Part shown: piece by piece, positions 38,539-49,363 of the stretch | How the letters are laid out: every line of letters starts with the position of its first letter | Position numbering within the stretch: position 1 is the stretch's first letter | Position numbers and translations under genes: made by a program | DNA from: Progne subis subis | Lineage: Eukaryota > Chordata > Aves > Passeriformes > Hirundinidae | NCBI GenBank assembly: GCA_022316685.1 | Contig: JAKJHU010000030.1 | Location: forward strand, 16,138,018 to 16,202,017 | Direction: 5' to 3' | Length of the DNA stretch: 64,000 nt | Notes under the pieces: model-generated | Database searches by the model: none | What the model was told of the DNA's origin: nothing | The model's input: the letters and a program-made list of their open reading frames with translations, nothing else

Positions 38539-41102
38539 ATCATCCTACATTATTTGTACCCATAGAAGTATACTGGCAACCCAAAGTTAAAAAAACTTAT
38601 CCTGAAAATCTTAATGCTATAGGCTTCAAAATGACTGGGTTAATTTAGAAACAATTATATAAATCTATAGAAACTTCTTTTCCCTTGGGAAAAGCACAAT
38701 CTGCTTGGAATAGCCAAATTGTCTATCTCTGTAAAGAGAGGTCTAATTATGTGCGTGGGTGAAGCTATAATAACATATTTTTTAAAATATGTGATTGTTT
38801 TTGCTCATACAACTCTTGAGAGAGTCAGATAAAGAGTGAAAAATACCATGACAGGAAATTTTCTACCCATAGATAACATTTGATTTTGGACACAAATTGT
38901 CCAAAGCTGTATCCTGTTGTATTGCTTGATATGTTTTTCGTAACACCACATTTATATTAACTCTCACAAACAAAAACCTCTTGAATAAAACCTATGTAAC
39001 TATCTTTATCCCTACTGTTAATTAAGGGTTAATCTTTCAGAGCTGAATCTCTCTAAACTCTCCAAACTTCAGATCTCCTATAGAGCTTAACAACAATAAT
39101 TAGTAATCATGTCAACAAAAAATAATTGCTTTTAGGAGTATTTTCCACTGTGATCACACATTTCAGAGCATTTTCTGAAAGATGTACCTAAATTTTTTTT
39201 TCCAGATGAGATTGCATGACATTATATCTCTTTCATGAAGATCTTACTGATTATCAATCCACTGTGAGAATTTTCCTGGCATGAATAAGACTGGGCTTAA
39301 TCCTGTGTGTGAATATTTGCAGAGTGAGAGGCATAGCTGTTTTATTTTGCTTTGAAACCCTAGCTGATGCTGATAGGACACCTACAGTCTGTTATCAGTA
39401 CCCAATGCTGGAAATAAAAATTCAATAATTATGTAAAAATTAAATATTAAAATTAAATTAAATAAAATATTATCTAGTTTAAAAATAAGATTATCAGCTC
39501 TAAACCTCATTTAAAAATCTAGCTCTCAGTTCTACAGCAAATGTATCATTTTCCCCATTTATATTTGTTATCCAGACTCCCTACCAAACAAAAGAACATG
39601 CAATGAGTTGCCATGTTCCAGGGCAGCATAAAAGTGGGCTAAATCTATTTAATGTGCTTCCCAGAATGCCTGATTTGCTTTTCCAGGCAGTTCTAATGTT
39701 TAACATCTCATTTTTAATTTATCATTAAAGGATATTTTTATTCCTTTATCTTTTGATATATTTAACACTGTGTCCTTCATAATTTAGTACTCTGTAATGC
39801 TGCTGGTGAACTACTTGTGGATCCTTCATCTTAATCACAATATACTATCAAGAACACTGCAATGAAGCCAACTGATATACTGGAAAGACTAAGTCTTGTG
39901 ACAACCAGTACATGTGAAGAAAATACCTTTTCAAAGGTGGCATATTCTTGTTGAAAGCATTAGCATATTCTTCCCCAAGATTAGTTGACTTTTAACAGGT
40001 AACATGCAGCTTGGTTAATTGTCCGTATAAGATATACCAATTTCTTGGACAGAATGAGTGAGTTTTCATCATAATGAATTCATACAGTAATTGAGATAGA
40101 AAATTAAGTGGACACAATTATCTTGGCCCTTCTGCTGTTTTCTCAAGTTGTTCCTCTAAAGTTTCTACACTGACAATGCCAACCTTGTCAGCCTGTGCTT
40201 TTAATGTTAGACCTTGACCTAGAATAAGAATGAGGGCATTTCAGATTTCTAAAGGATTTGTTCTTATTTTTCTAAAAGTGTGTGTCCCTTTGATCTGCAT
40301 TTTCTCTTGGTCAAACAAAACGACATCACATGCCAGGAATAGCTGAGCCTGAATTTCATAATTCAGCAAAGATCTTAAGATATTTTCTATTAGATTTACT
40401 ATTCTGGTTTTCTTACAAGATGATTTTCTAGTTCAACAAGACAGGACGAGGACTTGTTGAATGTCTTGAAAAGATAATTTTATGTTCTTTGCATTCAGGA
40501 TGTTTTTTTTGGTGCAGTGGGTGTGTTCTCTCACACAAAGAGCACGAGGAGTTGGGTACTGAGTGTTCTCATACAGCAAAGAGCAAGTAGCAACACGTAA
40601 AATGGATACTTGAAGGCGTCCTAAGTTCACCTTAGGCTCACCTAGAATTTCCTCTGTGATGGATAGCACCCCATAACCAGCACAAACACTGCTCCTGCTC
40701 TGCTCCTCTTGGCTTTGCCTATACCATAATTACAGTCCAAATTACAATGCACCCTCTTCAGACGTTCTTTCTTTCTTGTGTGTGGCAGACCAGATCATAT
40801 TAACATCATGTCCAAAGGAACAATTCTACAACTGCAATTGTTTAAAGCTGTCATATACTTCCCTAATGAGTTATGAAATTATTTTGATCTTGTTTATACA
40901 GGCAAACCCCAAATTGTGTCTTTTAGTATAACTACACCCCATCCAAATTAAAATTAATTGTAAATGTGGCAGATGGTAGAGTTTAGCAAAGGAGGTCATT
41001 GTCTCTCCAGTAAAGCAATTGGGAAAAGTCATTTAAGAGTAAGTGGAAAACTTTGAGATGACAAGTGGTTTTACTCCTGAAAAAAATATCTAGAAAGACT
41101 TT
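38539..41102. other. Very AT-rich non-coding DNA, no recognised gene
   Basis: Among the most AT-rich parts of the window (for example about 39,400-39,500 and 39,700-39,800). No open frame of note lies between about 38,240 and 40,430. No repeat family was recognised. Confidence 0.65.
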
Positions 41103-41234
41103 GGACTGTAAGGATAGATTGGTTAGAGCATGCTGTTAATAATGCCAGGGGTTCAATCCCCATATGAGCCATGGACTAAAGAGTTGGGTTTGATCCTTGT
41201 GGGTCTCTTCTGACTCATAATATTCCATGTTCTT
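41103..41234 (+). mobile_element. tRNA-Ile-derived SINE with CR1-like 3' tail (TguSINE1-type)
   Basis: The head (about 41,103-41,170) aligns by eye with tRNA-Ile(AAU). 'ttggttagagcatg' corresponds to the D-arm and following stem, 'ctgttaataatgcca' to the anticodon arm around AAU, and 'ggttcaatccc' (41,150-41,160) is a perfect RNA polymerase III B-box match. 'gagcca' then closes the acceptor side. A few bases are missing before the T-arm compared with the tRNA. From about 41,182 the tail reads 'gagttgggtttgatccttgtgggtc' then 'cataatattccatgttct', which is a CR1 3' end. This layout, a tRNA head plus a CR1 tail mobilised in trans by CR1, is the design reported for TguSINE1 in songbirds. The A-box side is diverged, so it is unlikely to be transcriptionally active and is not a functional tRNA gene. 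Confidence 0.8.
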
Positions 41235-43829
41235 ATATATAGATTAAGATTTATCTTTTTACCCTAATATTTTGAAAGCAATTAATTCTCATTAGTAGAT
41301 AGACTTATAGACTATAAATTCACTGAAAATATATCCAGTTTAAATGCATCTTATTCTAGACACATATGTTTTGCAATTATTCTATTTTATAAGTTCCCAG
41401 TGATCTTTGATTGAACCAGTATTTAAGTCAGCTAATAGGACAAGGACCAATTGTATGCTGGACCAGTTGTGTGAGACATGAGTTTCCAATTTGTTTTGTC
41501 TCTAACCAGAGCAGAACTTTGAAATCTACAAAGTGTTTGTCACTATGACTTAGAATTTCTGCTGGCAACCTTAGCTATTTTGTTGAGATACTCTGGTTTA
41601 GATGAAATATTTTAATGTTTATAAAATATCTTCCTTTTACTTAATGAACATTAAATGCTTTGTTTTTTGAACTATTATGTTCACCACTGTCTTTTTCCCA
41701 CAATGGCAAGATGCCTTGAAGAACCTTGTACTTGGAAAACTTAATTTTTGATTCTTCGAAATCTGAGTAACCACCAATGAGCCACATGAAATCCACAGCC
41801 TGTTGTGCGAAATAGGTTGTTCCTGGAAGCCCAAGCTGTAGGATTGAAGGGGGACCCAGATTAGACCTCATATAAATCAGTATGCTAATAGGAAAATGAA
41901 GAATAATGATTTATTGAATGATGTATTAATCATTGAAGAATAATGATTATTATTAAAACAAAATGAAATATTTGGCTTTTTTAAAATGAAACATTCTGAT
42001 TTAGGTTAAACAATTTATTAAAAACATTTTAATCAGGGAAATCTTACTAGAAATGTTTAGATTTTACTAGACAGGGGTTGAATTACTGAGGTTTCAAGAG
42101 GAAATTATCCTGTTTTATGGGAACTTGCAGATTGTCCTCACCCAGAATTCCCCTTTCTTTGTGACACCAGAGAATCTGAACTTTGAGTCTTCTGGCTTCA
42201 GGCTTTAAACCACATTTCCTTTTCCTCAGATTTTAACTACACCTTTGGAATAGTTTGCACACAGCTAAGCAAATGCTGTGTGCACTAGGGACATGTTGTG
42301 TTTTGTGCTGAGAAGCATCTGGAGCAAGAGATAAACCTGTGTTGCAACACAAGGTTGTCCTGAGGGAACAGACTCCACTGCTGAACAAACCTTTCCTCAT
42401 TCTTGTAAAGGCACTGCTTTCCAGTCCTCACTTTCATCACATTTGGTGCACCATGGATTTGAGTCTCTTTGTATTTGATATGGGGAGGAGACTTTTTACA
42501 AAGGAAAAATAGCATCAAGGACCATCAGGCATAATCATGTCAGTGTAATTCGTACACAGCAACAAGTTTAGTGATTCACTGTGTTTCATGCCAAATTCTT
42601 TGAATCAATGTGAAGCAAGCAAGAGAAGTAATCCTGCCCTAGAACATTCCTCCTGCCATCAGTGCTCCCCAAAAATGTTTTCTCGAAAACTCAGGTTCGT
42701 AGAGCCAGCGCAAACCACAGATGCTGATGCACGTTCCAGGCTGTGTGGGGGTTTGAGCAGTCACGATCCCTGCTCTGGGTACCTTTTGGACAACTCTTGC
42801 AAGTGCCTGTTTTGTGTCTGCACATCTTGTACTCATTTTTTACTGGGCAGTTATGGGACCAGAGTAGACATGAAGACACTTCCAGCATTGCACACAGCTA
42901 ACAAAATCAGAGTGAATGAAATATATACTTCTGTGCTATTGGACCTGGCTGAGTCTTTTTGCACAAGGATTCGGACCAAAGGGCTTCTGCAGGCATAATC
43001 CCTTGACTCAACTCCAATATCAGCCTCGGAGGAAGTGCATGACCCTTGCTGACATATTCTTGAAATCAACAGGATGGTCTCCCCTGCTGTCTTGATCACC
43101 TGCAGTGCTCTCCATGGCTGCTGTTCCCTCACCTGCCATGTTCTTCCTTTGGTTAGGCTGGAGCTCCTGCCACCCTCTCAGTGGTAGTGCCTTTCTCCCC
43201 CAGAGATCCACCACTTCCCTGTCCCTCACAGCTCTAAGTACAGCTCTCCAGGAAGCAAGCAGAAACCTGTCGTATGACCAAACAGGCACGCAGGCATTTA
43301 TCACCTGCAGAGATGCACATTTTTTAACTCTGGAGGTTAAACACTCTTATCATCACATCCTGCACCTCCAGCACAGGGAAAGATGATAGTTTCAGCATTG
43401 CATCAGCACAATGCACATCTCATTTATCTTTAGGGAAAATGATGTCTCTCCCCCTCATCATAGAGAATGTGGGAAAAGCAGTACCCGTTTCTCCTTTTGT
43501 TATTGCTGTGAGTCTTTTAGGTTCAGTTAAGATAAAGCACAGGATTATAAGAGCAGAGGGCTGGGCCACTGTTTTCATTTCACTCAGCTTCTGAGACCCT
43601 CTAGGTACATAAAAAGGGCTTAAGAGTCTGGCGAGTTGTCAGGACAGAGGCACATCAGCACACCAGATAGCAGCACCTGAGATGTCATTGTGGTAGTGAT
43701 ATTGTGAAAACACAGTGTTGACAGGACCTGTGGTAGCAAAAGATGAGAAAAATCAGGAGGAAACCTGTCCTTGACATTTGGGATCAGGAGATGCAGAGCT
43801 TCCTTTCAATCATGATGCATAACTTCAAA
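41235..43829. other. Non-coding DNA, no recognised gene
   Basis: No recognised repeat or gene. Between about 42,580 and 43,390 the sequence is less AT-rich and has frames of 136 (plus) and about 94 codons (both strands). They overlap each other and have no recognisable domains. This patch is the most plausible place here for an unrecognised old repeat. Confidence 0.55.
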
Positions 43830-44232
43830 ATCAATAGCTGAGGTTAGCAGGGACCTCTGGAGGTACTCTGGTCTAACCCCTCTTCTTAAGCAGGGTGACC
43901 TAGAGTTGTTTTTCCAGGACGATATCTTGTTGGGTTTAAATATCTCCAAGGACAGAGACTGCAATTTCTCTTGGCAACTTGTACCTATGTTTGAGTACCC
44001 TCACTGTGAAATCTGTTTTTCTTCTTTTAAACATGATTTCCTATTTTTTTAGTTTTTGTCCATAGCTTTTTCTCCTGTCAATGGACATCAGTGAGAAGAG
44101 TCTTGTTCCCTTGTCTTCATTCCCTCCCATCAACTGTTTATCCACACAGAAAAGATTCCACTGGAGCCTTCTCTCCAGACTGAACAGTCACAGCCCTTTC
44201 AATTTCCCTTTGTGTGAGTGATGCCCCAAGTT
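43830..44232 (-). mobile_element. CR1 3' fragment, reverse orientation
   Basis: 'caatagctgaggttagcagggacctctggagg', 'aagcagggtgacctagag', 'aatatctccaaggacagagactgc' and 'agaagagtcttgttcc' correspond to the reverse complement of a CR1 3' region whose cognate reads '...gggacctctggaggtcatctagtccaacccccctgctcaagcagggtcacctagag'. The terminal octamer tail at the left edge is almost gone. Its subfamily differs from the copies at 33,974 and 49,705 judging by these blocks. Its truncated 5' side touches a plus-strand CR1 beginning at about 44,235. Confidence 0.85.
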
Positions 44233-44234
44233 GT

Positions 44235-45090
44235 ACAGAAGGCCAGCTTGGATGAGCAGGCTTCTAGAACTCAATCAGGAAAAAAAAAGTATATGGACAT
44301 TGGGAGCGAGTACAGGTGACTCAGGGAGACTACAGGGGTGCCATTAGTCTCTGTAGGGAGAAAATCCATGTGGACAAAGGTCAGTTAGAGCTCAAGACAT
44401 GCATAGTTGTGAAGGACAACAAAAAGACCACATTTTAAAATACTTTAACAGCAAAAGGACAGTGAGGACTGCTCCACAACCTGATGAGGTCAGTCACCTC
44501 AAAAATAAGGATGTAGACAAATTGAGACATTTATTCCTTGTTCTACTTCTGCCTTTAGCACTGATTGTGGGCCCTGATACACCTAAAACTTTATCTTGGA
44601 AGTTCATGGCTGGAGGAATGGTAAACTCACAGCTGACTCTCAACTTGTTCATCCTAGTGTGTCCTGAGAAGGATGTCCAAGCTGGTAAAAGGTGTCAAGA
44701 CCAAGACTTACAAGAAGCAGCTGAAGTCACTTGGCTTGTTCATCGTAGAGGAGAGAAGGCTGAGGGGTTCCCTTTTCACAGTCTAACCTTCCTCAAAGGG
44801 GCCAGTGGAGAGCGAGAGATGTTCTCTCTCTGGTGACCCGTGGTAAGGCTTAAGGAAATAGTATAAAGCTGCATCAGAGGAGGCTCCTATGGGACACTGG
44901 GAGAAGGCTTTGGTGAGAGGGTCACTGGAACAGGCTCACCAGGGAAGTGGTCAGGGCACCAAACCTGCCAGAGTTCAAGGAGCGACATTTCGAGTCATCT
45001 GGTTAAGGTTAAAGTGGACCTGCAATGAGCAGGGAGTTGGACTTGGTTTTCATGAGTCCCTTCTAGTTTGATATATGATTCTGATTCTAT
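44235..45090 (+). mobile_element. CR1 with internal deletion, plus orientation
   Basis: Plus-strand codons at about 44,240-44,330 read RPAWMSRLLEL..., and those at about 44,320-44,420 read ISLCREKI...KGQLELKTCIVVKDNKK. These are recognisable as the segment of CR1 ORF2 between the endonuclease and the reverse transcriptase. After about 44,520 this similarity is lost. From about 44,700 the 3' part resumes: 'gaagtcacttggcttgttcatcgtagaggagagaaggctgagggg', 'cactggaacaggctcaccagggaagtggtcagggcacc', 'ctgccagagttcaaggagcg' and a worn tail 'tgattctgattctat'. The RT core is therefore missing, through deletion or replacement. A stop and frameshifts show a dead copy. Confidence 0.82.
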
Positions 45091-45157
45091 TATTAATATT
45101 TCTGATCTACAAATATATCCGTATCTCATTTTTTATGAGCAGCCAAGCTCTGCACAT

Positions 45158-45262
45158 GGCACCCAGATGTGTCTCACCAGGGCAGAGCAGAGGGACAGGA
45201 TCACCTCCCTCAACCTGCTGGCCATGCTCTGCCTATTGCTGCCCGGGGAACAGGCACTGAGC
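45158..45262 (-). mobile_element. Short CR1 ORF2 fragment, reverse orientation
   Basis: 'ccagatgtgtctcaccagggcagagcagagggacaggatcacctccctcaacctgctggcc' is the reverse complement of the CR1 ORF2 stretch that normally encodes the region just after the reverse transcriptase core. It has no 3' tail. It could be a separate fragment or part of the older minus-strand CR1 separated from 43,830-44,232 by the plus-strand insertion. Confidence 0.78.
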
Positions 45263-46106
45263 CATGCTTTTGAGCTCCTTTGGGCTTCATGGGCAGAAAA
45301 AATAAAGAGTATTTTTAAATGAGAAGGTCACTGCATTTGGGGCATTTTGTGCCTTCTGCTCACTCTTTTGTTGCCAAGTGCCCATGAACTGTAGCAGAGT
45401 GGCAAAGTTTGCATCACTTGATCTCAAGCCTTTGTGCAAATTGCACATTGCAAACCTGTCATCATTAAGAGGTCTTGCAGAGATGGTGCAGCACTTTGGG
45501 GTTGGGATTTGCCATGTCAGTTACAATTCATTTACAGTCTGTGTAGATGCTCTTGGTGTACAGAAAGCATGAGGTAACTTACTCTTCTTCCAGACTGTGG
45601 CTTATAGGTGCTCACCCTTACCCTTCAGCCCAGTAACTTCTCTTGGAGATGAACCCTGGAGTGAAAATGCACCACACTGCACTCACATGAACAGTGTGAA
45701 AGTTCAGTTGGTAGCAGGTACTCCACCGTAAGTGTGAACTGCAAAGCAGGACTTGCCTCCAATGAGACATCTTGCTAAAAAGCAACTTGTTTTGCCCAGA
45801 AGGTCTGGCAGTCTGATATTCAGGGTGTCTGACACTTAATATTCGCATCATTACCCACAGAAAGATCCACACAGAGCCTTTCAGTGTTGATAATGAACAA
45901 TCCCTCTAGTAATTAAGCTCTGCACCTTTTGAAAACAGTTTCAAGTCTTCTGGGAATCTTTAATTCTCACGTGCGTCACCAAAGCACAGATTCAGTATTC
46001 CCACAGAAAGCAGCAATCCCTCTGATTTACGGACTTCCCCACCCTTGGAACTAAGACACTGACATGTTCTGCTCCAGGCACTGGAAAGCTCAGCACAGCT
46101 AAGCTC
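45263..46106. other. Non-coding DNA, no recognised gene
   Basis: No recognised repeat, RNA gene or exon. The frames present are under 85 codons. Confidence 0.65.
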
Positions 46107-46124
46107 TTTTTTTTTTTTTTTTTT

Positions 46125-46173
<49 letters not shown>
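46107..46173. repeat. T19 run plus (CTTT)12 microsatellite
   Basis: Nineteen T (46,107-46,125) are followed by twelve perfect CTTT units (46,126-46,173). The minus strand translates to a K/E/R-rich string that is only an artefact of the repeat. The pure polypyrimidine strand is capable of triplex formation and is probably length-polymorphic. Confidence 0.95.
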
Positions 46174-46175
<2 letters not shown>

Positions 46176-49100
46176 CTAAAGAAGGTGGTGTTTCCTGTCA
46201 AACTAATGTTCCCAATTACAAGCAGATCTAATCCCTGGTGTTTCCCTACCTACCCTAATTGACTGTCTTGTTCCCAACCAAGGCAGGGTGTTTGAACAGA
46301 CAAGCAGACAAACAAAAAGATACTGATTTGGTGAGACAGAGAGAAAACACTTACCTCCAGAATATATAAGCCTTCAGAAAATATGGGCTAGCATTCTGTC
46401 TCCCAATTACTGCTCTTCCTCCTTTGAGCAATTAAAAATGTCTTGGAAAGTTTATGGGTTCCAAAAAAAATTTAGTTACATACAAAGTCTGCTGGTCCAC
46501 CTGGTACCTGTGGAACTGGAATTAGGATACAACTCAGAGTTTTCTGAAATGCATTAGGAATTAAAACATTTTTTTTAAAAAAATCTTCTTAATACTGAAG
46601 TAATGTACTTCCTTTACTGTTTAATTCCTAATTTCAAGGTATTAGGTGCTAGTTTTATGTTTAATAGGTACATAGAGTTTAACATGCCAAAAATAATGTG
46701 TTCTCTCTGATATCTTCCCATGCTGGTTCCAGAGGTGTCTTTTACAGGAAGAAACCAGGTACCTGTTAATCACAACAAGATTTTGGATCACTAATACCTA
46801 AGTTATTTGTATTCATTTTGTGTGCTATTCAAACCAAATATGGCAAATCAGGGAGTACAAGATATATAAACTAAAAGGGAATTTCTGGCAGTTTGGGGGC
46901 CTTAACTGTTGGTATGAAGTTACCAGAAATAGAAGAAGAAATAATCTTCTGATGTTTCAACAATGTCCTTCAAAATATTAGAGGCACATAGAAGAGCTCT
47001 GTGGCCTAGGAAGGAGTGGTAAAGAGTGTAATACTCCTCTGCTCCATTTCAACAGCACACCATCTGGGAACTTCACCACCTCCAGCACCACTGAGCCATC
47101 CTTCATCCTTCTAAAAAAACTTATAAACACCATGGTTCAGATCCAAATCTGAGGTCAGCTAATAGGTTTTTACTGACTTGAAGAAAAATGTTCTGATCTA
47201 CACTGTAGAAGGATTTTCTCCACACTGCAAAAGGAGAGAATAGTAAAAGTCTCCTAAAAAGATTTTTGAACAGCCCCATGATCCTGAGCAAAGCCTTTCA
47301 CCAGCCTCACATGTACCATCAAATCCAAAGAGACATTTGGGGTGCTGTCAATACACTGCAGCAGCCAAGAAGTGTGACAGGCACCTTAACATGTTGGTTT
47401 TGTTAGCATAGGAGAGTTACATGAGAGCCTGATGGCAGAAGATACCAATTCTGACTATTGGTTGCAAAGTGATTTATCAACCTTGTTTAAGTGGAAATGC
47501 AAATTAGAGGGGAAAGGATTTAAGTGTGCGAATTATTCTTAAACTTATTGGCTTACATGGAAAAGCAAAATAGGAAAAACATGGCTAAAAAATTATAGGA
47601 TGGTACTAAAAGTTCCTAAATTATCAAAATACCTCCCAGGACGTGTTCTTCCATACTTAATTCAATGAGCACTTGCAAAAGGAAAGGGAAGTGGTATAGG
47701 AGGAATAGTAAGGAACCAGGAAGCTCTCTACAGGTGTTCTTGATACAGTTCTGCATTTTAGTAGCCTGTGACCTTCATCTATGACCATCATCTATGACCC
47801 CTACCTACATTTACCAGCACCAAGCAAAGGGGTACTTTTTAGTTGATCATATCATTAAATAAATGTGCAGGTGCAGACTTATTTGCAAGGGACACACAGA
47901 CATATATTATGTCAGTGCTCCACCAGATACTGTTCCTTAAAGGAAAATATACTTATTTCACTTAAATTCTGATAAAACCAGAATGAGAAACAGCCACAGA
48001 ATAAAATGGAAGCCAGTCCTATCCAACTTACTATAATATCTTAAATACACTTTATCCATTTTTTTACAATGAAGATTTTGAGTCATTTACGTTCACTGTC
48101 TAGTGGGAAACTAGTGTACTCAGAGATGGTGTCTTGCAGCCACCTCAAAAGCCAATGCCACCTCCCTAAATATTTTAATGAAAATAATTTTTAGTCCCAG
48201 TTGATTGTTCATTATTCGTCTTGATACCTTTTATTTTTTAAATAAAGTACATTTGTTAAAGCATAAATTTGGTCAGGATGACAAATAACCTGCCCTGACA
48301 GCTGGAGGGCAGCATATCCCTCACAATGAAAAACAAATTGTCTTCAGTGAAAACAGATGTCAGAACAGTAATTAGCACATTTCAACTAGAGAGGACCAAT
48401 AATTCTTCAAAATCACCTCTGATACAACTGAAATCTGAATCATTCTCCTGAAGAGTTTGGGTGAAGAGTGATATATAGTCCTTCATTTACAAACAGCTTC
48501 AGTGTCCATCCTCGGCATCCCATTCCTATGGAAGGGGGCAGGATAGACCAGCACCCCAGGCAAGATCTAGGGGTACCACCAACATCCCAGGACTAGCCCC
48601 CTGCTGTTCCTTCTAGGAACTGACTGTCAGGGTTTTACTCTTGAAAGAGTACAACTTCTTGGCTGCATCAGGGAGAGACATCCCGCACTTGCAGGACACA
48701 GAAAGTTCACCAACAGGGGCCTGGACAGAGCCCAAACTGCTGTCAGCTGGGCTGGGCTCTTTATTTGCAGTCCTGAAGTTCCTGATGGGGAGGTGGAAGT
48801 ATGGCAGAAAAGGAGGATAAGGAGGGCAGTGGTGGGCGGCCAGTGGGAGGGTGAGGAGGGAGCAGTGGGATCCTGGATTGCTCAGACTGCACAGTACAGG
48901 CGAGGCTGAGCACGCCTTTTGACCTGGGTTTGAGCTGCCTGCCTCATGAAGCTGAGTTCACACTGCAGGCTATTTCTGAAGATTATTAAGCTCTCATCAC
49001 CTCAGGCATACAACTCAGTTCATTTTTGTGCACCCACAGATTACAGCTGAAATTATCAGTGATGTTCTGTAGGAGATGTGGGTCACATGCAAAATAAGCA

Positions 49101-49358
49101 CACATGGTGTTGTCTTCAATACTTGTTGGTTATGTTCCAAAAGGCAAAACTTAGAGCTGGTTTTAATTAACATGTACAATGGAAAGTTTAAGTTGCAGCA
49201 GTAAGGACTGAAAAGCTCTCAGTTCACTCAAATTAAATGTCACCATGTTTTAATTCCACTGAAGTGAGGAACACCTTAACCCATATCAAGTCTCCATATT
49301 TCTCCCAAGATTTATTTAGTATAACAATAGTCATTCTGAATCCATGTTATCCATGTAA
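46174..49358. other. Non-coding DNA, no recognised gene
   Basis: No open frame reaching 60 codons lies between about 46,200 and 49,230. A GC-richer block at about 48,490-48,930 contains 'gtcagggttttactcttg', 'gctctttatttgcag' and G-rich segments. It looks like an old repeat or LTR by composition, but I could not assign it to a family. Confidence 0.55.
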
Positions 49359-49363
49359 TTGCC
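49359..49363. repeat. Target-site duplication, left copy (TTGCC)
   Basis: The five bases immediately 5' of the LTR are identical to 50,817-50,821 immediately 3' of it. A sixth identical base (A) can be counted only if the LTR is taken to end one base earlier, without its CA terminus. Confidence 0.85.

Noticed and set aside
41103..41175. Functional tRNA-Ile gene
   Set aside because: Bases before the T-arm are missing, the 5' half is diverged, the acceptor stem does not pair well, and a CR1-like tail follows. It is a SINE head.
45992..46201. Frame with a repeated K-E-R-K string
   Set aside because: Translation of the CTTT microsatellite on the opposite strand.
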